The position numbers and the translations under genes are program-made. Of a stretch of DNA of 64,000 bases, positions 16,687-22,299 are shown piece by piece (the stretch's first letter is position 1; the number at the start of each line of letters is the position of its first letter). The stretch covers positions 1-64,000 of the forward strand of contig JAMCZZ010000041.1 of assembly GCA_023484645.1 (NCBI GenBank), written 5' to 3'. Source of the stretch: Patescibacteria group bacterium (GTDB lineage: Bacteria; Patescibacteria; UBA1384; XYA2-FULL-43-10; 1-14-0-10-43-13). Below the pieces are notes generated by a model that ran no database searches, was not told where the DNA came from, and worked only from the letters and a program-made list of their open reading frames with translations.

Positions 16687-17334
16687 TTAGAATAAAGAAT
16701 TCTGACTTAAATGTTCATTAAACTTATTTAAAAAAGTCCTTCGATGATATTTACTTGGACCAAATTTTTCAAGAGCCTGCATATGATTTTTGCTTCCATA
16801 ACCTTTGTTGGATGCAAAATCGTATTTAAATATCTCGTCATGTATTTCCTGCATCAAAGCGTCTCTATAAACTTTGGCAATAATTGAAGCCGCAGCTATA
16901 GATATTGATTTAGATTCACCTTTCTCCAAGCAAACATATTCATAATCAAACCCTCTAAATCTCCGCCCGTCAATTAAGACAAAATTGCATTTCTCAAGTC
17001 CATCCAGCGCTCTTTGAAAAGCCATAACATTGGCTGAACCGATCCCATAATGATCGATTTCAGAAGCATCAACTAAGCCAATCGCGAAATTACAGGCTTT
17101 TGACTTTATTAACTCGTCATATTCCAGCCTTTTGGTCGGAGTTAATATTTTTGAATCGTTTATACCTGAAAGTTCCTGTATGATTTTTTCATAATTTTTA
17201 AAAACAACTGCCGCTGCCACAATAGGACCAGCCAAAGCGCCGCGGCCAACTTCATCAACGCCGGCAATAATCGCTTTCTTGTTCATAGAATATTTGAGTT
17301 CATATTCAAATGTCGGGACCTTTTTGTTGATCAT
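16687..17334 (-). CDS. rnhB: Ribonuclease HII
   Basis: RNase HII removes ribonucleotides from RNA-DNA hybrids. The active-site motif AGVDEVGRGALAGP lies near residues 24-37, with further acidic residues in LIDGRR and in the RDALMQEI region. The longer start at 17334 is kept because the segment VPTFEYE before the domain resembles the N-terminal extension seen in related proteins; an ATG at 17286 would also yield a complete enzyme. Length is 215 residues. It is a single gene. Confidence 0.93.
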   Translation of the reverse strand: MINKKVPTFEYELKYSMNKKAIIAGVDEVGRGALAGPIVAAAVVFKNYEKIIQELSGINDSKILTPTKRLEYDELIKSKACNFAIGLVDASEIDHYGIGSANVMAFQRALDGLEKCNFVLIDGRRFRGFDYEYVCLEKGESKSISIAAASIIAKVYRDALMQEIHDEIFKYDFASNKGYGSKNHMQALEKFGPSKYHRRTFLNKFNEHLSQNSLF

Positions 17335-17420
17335 TTAGCTCAAGTGTACATCGGATTGAAAAATTTGCAAGGATAGAAGATTGAAGAAACGATAATTTTT
17401 TGCTAGAATAAGCTCAATAT

Positions 17421-17632
17421 GGGCGATTAGCTCACAGCTTCGGCCAAAGGCCGATCAGCCTCTGGCTGAGGTTAGAAATATTACTTAGCGTACCCATAGC
17501 TCAGTTGGTTAGAGCGCTACATTGACATTGTAGAGGTCGGAAGTTCGAGTCTCCCTGGGTACACCAGTAATATTTCTAGAGCGAGCCGATGCATCGGCTA
17601 GGTCAGAGGTTCGAGTCCCCTATCGCCCACCA
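17421..17632 (+). tRNA. Interrupted tRNA-like gene with inserted hairpins and a nested tRNA-Val
   Basis: GGGCGAT (17421-17427) pairs with ATCGCCC (17622-17628), followed by A and CCA; TAGCTCA and the T-arm AGAGGTTCGAGTCCCCT are normal. The D-arm is broken twice. Two hairpins (17440-17454, 17455-17469) sit after GCTCA, and a 104-base block (17477-17580) holding tRNA-Val sits inside GGTTAGAGCG, flanked by TAGA on both sides. The anticodon arm is replaced by a perfect 16-bp palindrome (17584-17599), leaving a six-base loop with no sure anticodon. It may be a dead tRNA or need processing. Confidence 0.6.
17490..17566 (+). tRNA. tRNA-Val (anticodon GAC), nested
   Basis: A complete tRNA: GTACCCA pairs with TGGGTAC, the anticodon loop is TTGACAT giving GAC, the T-loop is TTCGAGT, and CCA is encoded. 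It is flanked by an inverted repeat, AGAAATATTACT at 17474-17485 and AGTAATATTTCT at 17566-17577, so the whole gene sits at the tip of a 12-bp stem inside another tRNA-like gene. Confidence 0.92.
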
Positions 17633-17661
17633 AAAAAAGAGCAATTAATTGCTCTTTTTTT
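17632..17661. terminator. Terminator after the nested tRNA locus
   Basis: A fully symmetrical stem, AAAAAAAGAGCAATT followed by AATTGCTCTTTTTTT, ends both the tRNA transcript from the left and the Hsp20 transcript from the right. Confidence 0.85.
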
Positions 17662-17679
17662 GTATCATGCTGGATTAAT

Positions 17680-18459
17680 TTATTTCTTTTTCGCAGCAAC
17701 CTTAACTTTAGTTGCTTTTTTGGTCTCTACCTTTGGGATAGTGATAGAAAGCACACCATCTTTCATATCAGCTTCTGCCTTCTCAGCTACTACATCTGCC
17801 GGCAGAGTAAAACTTCGAGAGAAAGAGCCAGAATGGCTTTCTTTGTAGTAGTAGCCCTCTTCTTCTTTTTCCTTTTCCTCTTTCTTTTCACCGGAAATTG
17901 TCATCACTCCGTCAGAGATCTCAACATCCACTTCTTCTTCGGCCATTCCGGGGATTTCGGCTTTAACCACTATGCTGTCTTTTTTGTCTTTGATGTCGAT
18001 CTTGGGCATTGCAGTTACGCCTTTAGGTGTGATAACGCTATCCTCGAACAGCCGATCCATCGCGTCTCTTAAAGAGACCATCTCTCTAAACGGTCTCCAT
18101 GGCTCCATTTCGTTTGCCATAATACTCCTTTCAGCCATCCGTAGCCTTGGCGAAGGATGGTCCGCCTCGGCATCCAGATTAGCAATATTAATATTAATTT
18201 TCTGATTATCTTCATTTAAAATATTATCTATTTCCTCTTCGATTTCTCGCTGGAATTCGAATATTTCCTCAAAAGGAGAGTGGAAAAATTTGCACATATT
18301 GATGACCAATGGAAGAGAAGGGAGATACCTTCCCTGTTCTAGAGCTATTACAGATTGACGGGAAATACCCAACTCTTCTGCCAATTCTTCTTGGCTTAAG
18401 TTGTGTTTTTTTCTCAAATCCTTTAGTCTGTTTTCGATTGAAATTTCATTGTTTTCCAT
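17680..18459 (-). CDS. HTH (XRE-type) regulator fused in frame to an Hsp20 small heat-shock protein
   Basis: Residues 8-70 are an XRE-type helix-turn-helix (LSQEELAEELGISRQSVIAL). After a linker, residues 150-255 are an alpha-crystallin domain (AEIPGMAEEEVDVEISDGVM and the DGVLSITIP strand). Small heat-shock proteins hold unfolded proteins; the HTH resembles regulators such as HipB-like or YozG-like factors. Between them, a repeat-like stretch (about 18130-18175) is read through without a stop. An internal ATG at 18120 with AAAGGAG just upstream would give a separate 146-residue Hsp20. So one promoter may yield both a fusion and free chaperone. The promoter carries a palindromic operator, so autoregulation is likely. 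Confidence 0.82.
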   Translation of the reverse strand: MENNEISIENRLKDLRKKHNLSQEELAEELGISRQSVIALEQGRYLPSLPLVINMCKFFHSPFEEIFEFQREIEEEIDNILNEDNQKININIANLDAEADHPSPRLRMAERSIMANEMEPWRPFREMVSLRDAMDRLFEDSVITPKGVTAMPKIDIKDKKDSIVVKAEIPGMAEEEVDVEISDGVMTISGEKKEEKEKEEEGYYYKESHSGSFSRSFTLPADVVAEKAEADMKDGVLSITIPKVETKKATKVKVAAKKK

Positions 18460-18465
18460 GGCTTA

Positions 18466-18494
18466 AATGTAAAGTAAACTTTACATTATGTCAA
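18466..18494 (-). promoter_or_regulatory. Consensus promoter with 20-bp palindromic operator for HTH-Hsp20
   Basis: TTGACA (18489-18494) and TACATT (18466-18471) are 17 bases apart. Between them, and covering the -10, lies ATGTAAAGT-AA-ACTTTACAT (18467-18486), a perfect inverted repeat. Only six bases separate the -10 from the ATG, so the transcript should be leaderless. The site is the obvious target for the HTH domain encoded downstream. Confidence 0.8.
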
Positions 18495-18512
18495 GCCCCG
18501 ACAAGTCGGGGC
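18495..18512. repeat. GC-rich dispersed hairpin
   Basis: GCCCCGAC-AA-GTCGGGGC is a perfect stem, and further GC-rich sequence runs to about 18585. It is one of several palindromes of this type between genes. No gene is seen from 18495 to 18644. Confidence 0.6.
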
Positions 18513-18644
18513 GCAGACCCCTAACGAAGTAAGGTCGTGATGCGTGGACGTAGACCACGAGAACGAGGAAACGTAGTGGAGTCAATACTTTTTTCCTCTA
18601 TATTAAAATAGATCAGCCCTACCTTAAATTCACTATCATTTATT

Positions 18645-19193
18645 CTAATTCTTCAGATAGAGACTAGCTTGCGTTTTTCTACCTAGCGTTTTTGTAAATA
18701 TAGATTTTTTAGGTATGTGCTTACTAAAAGTAAAGGCTAACGATACAATCTTAGTTTTATTTGAGATATTTTTAAATAACCAGTTTTCAATTTTTATATT
18801 TGCCGAATTAAGTAGATATAAGTAAACTGCATCAGCTTTCGGCAAATAGCTTTCTGCTTTTTCAAAATTGCCGAAAATAATTCTGATTTTATCTTTTTGA
18901 CCCGACAGCAAAACGCTTAATTTTGATTTTAAAAAGCAGTAAGGCGAGCGATCAACACCAATTCCCCGCACTCCAAATTCTTTAGCTGCGATGATAAGGA
19001 CACGGGCGTTACCACAGCCCAGATCAATTAAAAGTTCGTCTTTTTCCAAACCAGCTAATTTCAAGGTATCAATGACGGCTTTTTTGCTTGAGTAAACAGT
19101 TGGAGCACCGAAAAGCTGAGCAAAAATCAGGCAAACAAGCCAAAAAATTTCGATCAATATTACAATCAAGATAGCTATTTCAATAAAAAACAT
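18645..19193 (-). CDS. Membrane-anchored class I SAM-dependent methyltransferase
   Basis: Residues 1-28 form a hydrophobic anchor. The methyltransferase domain follows, with LLIDLGCGNARVLIIAA as the cofactor-binding motif I and GVDRSPY as the acidic loop. The segment GAPTVYSSKKAVIDTLKLAG before motif I resembles the FAM173 group of protein-lysine methyltransferases. The 182-residue protein is compact. The substrate is unknown. It is divergent from the next gene. Confidence 0.7.
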   Translation of the reverse strand: MFFIEIAILIVILIEIFWLVCLIFAQLFGAPTVYSSKKAVIDTLKLAGLEKDELLIDLGCGNARVLIIAAKEFGVRGIGVDRSPYCFLKSKLSVLLSGQKDKIRIIFGNFEKAESYLPKADAVYLYLLNSANIKIENWLFKNISNKTKIVSLAFTFSKHIPKKSIFTKTLGRKTQASLYLKN

Positions 19194-19243
19194 AGTATAA
19201 TAATTATATCAGGAATTGACTTAATTTTATTGCGAGGAAAAAA

Positions 19244-19507
19244 ATGCAAGACGAAATGAAGTCCGCCTCCGGCGGAGAAAAAGAAAATCAGCTGAATGAC
19301 TCAATAGAAAAACTAACAAAAGCTACAGAAAAATCCGCCAGTATTAGATGGGCTTTTTTGAGAGGAATTTTTTACGGACTTGGGTTTTTTATTGGTTCTG
19401 CCATCCTCGCAGCCGGCTTAATTTATATTTTTTCCAAAATTGAAGGCTGGGGTTTCGTCGGCAATTTTGTGGAAGAGATAATGAACACTTCAAAGAAGAT
19501 TAAATAA
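19244..19507 (+). CDS. Small membrane protein, DUF5665-like
   Basis: An 87-residue protein with a charged N-terminal helix and a glycine-rich membrane segment (LRGIFYGLGFFIGSAILAAG), the pattern of DUF5665. Function is not known. The stretch SASGGE near residue 8 comes from an in-frame palindrome (TCCGCC-TCC-GGCGGA), another case of the dispersed repeats entering a gene. GAGGA precedes the ATG. Confidence 0.6.
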   Translation: MQDEMKSASGGEKENQLNDSIEKLTKATEKSASIRWAFLRGIFYGLGFFIGSAILAAGLIYIFSKIEGWGFVGNFVEEIMNTSKKIK

Positions 19508-19516
19508 ATACTAACC

Positions 19517-19545
19517 TTGACACTGATCCCGGATTATTATATTGT
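19517..19545 (+). promoter_or_regulatory. Promoter of ssrA
   Basis: TTGACA (19517-19522), 17 bases, TATTGT (19540-19545), placing the transcript start some 15 bases before the mature tmRNA end. Confidence 0.7.
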
Positions 19546-19567
19546 TCTATAGCTGCCTCGAAATCAT

Positions 19568-19956
19568 GGGGGTGTATTAGCTTCGACAGAAGGACTTTAA
19601 AAACATATTTGCAAGTAAGTGTGTAAGCCACTTTCAAACCTTACAAAAATTACAAATGCAAACTCATTTGTTAGCAAAGTAAAGACTGCTTTTGCAGGAT
19701 TTGCTCTTGCGCCAGTTGCTGCTTAATTGCACCAACCATCCGTCCTTGGGCTACTCGACTCCGAGTAAACGGGTGTCATAATTCGAGTTGCTGATTTATT
19801 GATTCTCTAGCAATTTATCTTAAGATTTACTAGAGGTAGAATATTGGTTTTTCGTTCCGATTCTATCCAATACTCAAACTTTCAACCGGAACTAAACTTG
19901 TAGATAGTATGTCTTTAACCTTTTGGACAGGGGTGCAACTCCCCTCACCTCCACCA
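19568..19956 (+). ncRNA. ssrA: Transfer-messenger RNA (tmRNA)
   Basis: tmRNA frees stalled ribosomes and tags their products for degradation, together with SmpB (encoded at 32976-33434). GGGGGTG (19568) pairs with CACCTCC before ACCA at the 3' end, the T-arm is AGGGGTGCAACTCCCCT, and CTTCGACAGAAG forms the D-arm analogue. The tag frame starts with GCA at 19658 and stops with TAA at 19724-19726; it encodes 22 residues beginning ANSFVSK and ending APVAA, longer than the roughly ten residues of E. coli but with the usual hydrophobic end. CCA is encoded. Confidence 0.95.
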
Positions 19957-19966
19957 ATGAAAAAAT

Positions 19967-19987
19967 AGCTCCCAGAGCTGTTTTTTT
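19967..19987 (+). terminator. Terminator after ssrA
   Basis: AGCTC pairs with GAGCT around CCA-like loop bases and is followed by G and seven T residues. Confidence 0.75.
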
Positions 19988-20000
19988 GTTGATTAAGTAT

Positions 20001-20106
20001 GGGAGTTGCACCGAGGAAGGGGTCGGGAAAACTGGGTTTCCCGTACAGGAAAATACTAAAAACCGTCGGTTTTTAGAGTGGTGTTAATCTCCCCTCACCT
20101 CCACCA
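20001..20106 (+). repeat. Partial duplication of the ssrA 3' end
   Basis: The last 18 bases of tmRNA (19939-19956) recur exactly at 20089-20106, including the terminal CCA. At 20001-20012, GGGAGTTGCACC is the reverse complement of part of the tmRNA T-arm (19932-19943). The intervening bases form two hairpins (one is CTAAAAACC-GTC-GGTTTTTAG). Many integrative elements recombine at the ssrA 3' end, so this looks like the scar of one. Confidence 0.65.
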
Positions 20107-20114
20107 TAATGTAT

Positions 20115-20321
20115 TTATTGTTTGTGCCATTCTTGCAGAAGTTGAACGAGTTCGGCTTTTTGTAATAAATTCAATTTTGTTCTCTGAGATACTTGTCCAG
20201 ACAAAATAGACTTGAATTCCTGCAATTCATCTTCAGTCATTTCCGGCAAAAACTCTTGCCAGCTCTTTTTCTCTTCTGGATCAATATTTAACTTATCTAA
20301 TAGTTGCAAAATTTCTTCCAT
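20115..20321 (-). CDS. Small helical protein of unknown function (68 aa)
   Basis: The start at 20321 is set by AAAGGA lying at the end of the preceding gene; the stop of that gene is two bases away, so the two are coupled. The sequence (MEEILQLLDKLNIDPEEKK, then ELQEFKSILSG) is rich in Leu, Glu and Lys and predicted to be all helix. No family is recognised. Confidence 0.55.
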   Translation of the reverse strand: MEEILQLLDKLNIDPEEKKSWQEFLPEMTEDELQEFKSILSGQVSQRTKLNLLQKAELVQLLQEWHKQ

Positions 20322-20322
20322 T

Positions 20323-21759
20323 TTATAATCCTTTAAATAAGCAATCAATAATCGATTCGCGAACAATATCCTGACCGGGCATCAGAAATACTTGCTTTTT
20401 TTCATAAATTTCTTTGAATTTTTCGAAATCCGGACCTGTAATTTGTTCTATCGTTTCAATAGGAAGATCCATCTCTTCCGCTTTATCAGAAGCCATTTTT
20501 ATTAACTCTTCATTTAAATTTGATTCCTTAACAACCAAAGATGGAGTCTCAACAGTATCTACTTTGCTTGACCCATCAATATCGCTGTTAATTTCGATTT
20601 GACTATTTTCAGCAATTGCCTCTTCATTTTTGATTGGCGGAATTTCAACCTTGTAGGGCAAGACTTTTTCTTGATTGTCCGTACTTCTCGCAATACTCTT
20701 TCGCGTATCAACCGGCTGATTTTCCGGCATATGAACTGTTTTTACTTGAGCATGATTATCCTGATTATTTGAGATGCTTGGTTTGCTTAAATTTTGCCTG
20801 TCCAAACTATTAGAATGCGTTGTATCAAATGACAAATGATGTTCCGGTACATTATCATGTAAAATAAAGTCGCTAAATAAACTTCCTGCAGTAATCAGTG
20901 CTGGCACGGCAATTGCTGCCGCTTTCATTACTGTAACCGCATTTTGCAACCGTGGACTTGCATCAATTTTATTTTTTATTCTATGACTTACTTTTTTAAA
21001 CAAAGAGATTCTTCCCCCATTTTGAATTTCTTTCAGCGCTTTGCGACTTAACCCATGATCATTTTTAATTTCTTGAAACTGCCGTCTTTTATCTGCCGTA
21101 TCTGCATGATTTTCAACAATTTCCTCAAGCTTTGAATCTTCTGGTTTATTTTCAAACGCGTCCTTGATAGCTTTTTGGAAAATTACCTCTTCTTCGCTCA
21201 TTGATTTTGATCTATCAAAAATTTCTTTACTTCTATCAAGTTTGCCAGCAGAATCATCATAGTTTTTTCGGACCAGTTTAAAACGCTCCGAAATATCTAT
21301 ATATCTGTCTGACGAGATGTCTCCTTGACTGATACACTCCGACATTTGTTTTGATAAACGATTGACTTGCCGAGTGAAAGCACCTTTTCTGCCTGCATCC
21401 GAGAGTAGTGTTTTTCTTTTCTGAGCGATATATGAATCTTTTTCTTCTTTAATTACTGAGTCTTGTTGCATTTTAGCGGCCAAAATTTCCGCCCTATAAA
21501 CCTCGCTGTCGTCAAAGGCTTCCGGATCATTTGAGTTGCTGGCTTGCCTTAATGCGATTTCTAACTCTTTCTCTAAAAGTGTTATTCTGGTGGTAAGTGT
21601 AGAAATCTTATAAGTAAAAGAATCTTCTGGACCAATTTCATACTTGGCCCTAATTTCTAAAACAACTGCCGGCGGCACTTTTAAAAGATTGTCCATAAAA
21701 ATATTTTCATGGCCCTTCTCTTGTTCAAGACCTCCGCCTACCATCATTCGTTCGCTCAT
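20323..21759 (-). CDS. Large coiled-coil protein with one central membrane segment, unknown function
   Basis: I do not recognise this 478-residue protein. Residues 50-270 are highly charged and contain long heptad-like stretches, for example TRITLLEKELEIALRQAS. A single hydrophobic segment (VMKAAAIAVPALITAGSL) lies near 290-310. The C-terminal part is polar and Ser/Asn-rich, then acidic. It could be a surface or envelope protein with a cytoplasmic coiled coil. TAAGGAG precedes the ATG. Its 5' leader contains a copy of the ssrA 5' end, and the next gene is tightly coupled. Confidence 0.55.
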   Translation of the reverse strand: MSERMMVGGGLEQEKGHENIFMDNLLKVPPAVVLEIRAKYEIGPEDSFTYKISTLTTRITLLEKELEIALRQASNSNDPEAFDDSEVYRAEILAAKMQQDSVIKEEKDSYIAQKRKTLLSDAGRKGAFTRQVNRLSKQMSECISQGDISSDRYIDISERFKLVRKNYDDSAGKLDRSKEIFDRSKSMSEEEVIFQKAIKDAFENKPEDSKLEEIVENHADTADKRRQFQEIKNDHGLSRKALKEIQNGGRISLFKKVSHRIKNKIDASPRLQNAVTVMKAAAIAVPALITAGSLFSDFILHDNVPEHHLSFDTTHSNSLDRQNLSKPSISNNQDNHAQVKTVHMPENQPVDTRKSIARSTDNQEKVLPYKVEIPPIKNEEAIAENSQIEINSDIDGSSKVDTVETPSLVVKESNLNEELIKMASDKAEEMDLPIETIEQITGPDFEKFKEIYEKKQVFLMPGQDIVRESIIDCLFKGL

Positions 21760-21848
21760 ATTCTCCTTAGAAATTTGTTTGGATGCATTACCAACATACT
21801 AGTTTTGAATTATTTATGATTCTTTCACATTAAATCATGATCCATGCT

Positions 21849-21899
21849 TGCTTGCAAATATGTTTTTAAAGTCTTTTTACAAAAACTAATACACCCCCC
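21849..21899 (-). repeat. Inverted partial copy of the ssrA 5' end
   Basis: Read on the minus strand, this 51-base stretch matches the first 51 bases of tmRNA in two blocks: GGGGGTGTATTAG, and a 22-base block at 21853-21874. The 13 bases between differ in sequence but both versions form a hairpin (CTTC-GACA-GAAG in ssrA; TTTTT-GT-AAAAA here). It lies in the leader of the coiled-coil gene. Confidence 0.75.
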
Positions 21900-21987
21900 A
21901 GAATCAATATGAATTTTATAACAATTTTGATTTTAAGTTAAAATTCTGTTGTTGAAATTATTTCAAAATCATCCTTAGCCCCGAAAG

Positions 21988-22293
21988 TCAGTTAGCCAAA
22001 ACTGGCTCAGCCGTTGTTGTAGCCGGACAAGTCATACAATTTGTTTTATTATTTATAATTGCTTTTTGTTCTTGATAATTTTTTACTAAATTGATAAGAA
22101 TTATGGCTAATACAACGTTTGCTATCAGAGATAAGATTAGCGGGTATTTACTAGTTCTTTTAGAAAGTTCTTTTTTATTTTTAGCCTCCGAAGAGTTTGA
22201 CGGAGCAGAAGAATTAATTGACACATTTCCTCGATTGTTTTGATTTCCGCCTACTAAACCGGACTCAACAAATTTACTATTATCCATATTCAC
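21988..22293 (-). CDS. Small single-pass membrane protein (101 aa), unknown function
   Basis: A polar Asn/Ser-rich N-terminus, one membrane helix near residues 50-71 (YPLILSLIANVVLAIILINL) and a short tail with a CMTC pair. It follows the TIGR03790-type gene by six bases on the same strand and is likely in its operon. The CxxC could bind a metal or form a disulfide. Confidence 0.6.
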   Translation of the reverse strand: MNMDNSKFVESGLVGGNQNNRGNVSINSSAPSNSSEAKNKKELSKRTSKYPLILSLIANVVLAIILINLVKNYQEQKAIINNKTNCMTCPATTTAEPVLAN

Positions 22294-22299
22294 TCCTTA

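Noticed and set aside
17584..17599. Reading the outer tRNA as tRNA-Cys or tRNA-Ala
   Set aside because: The palindrome leaves only a six-base loop; GCA lacks a purine at 37, and UGC would need G3-U70, whereas the stem has G3-C70. No identity is claimed.
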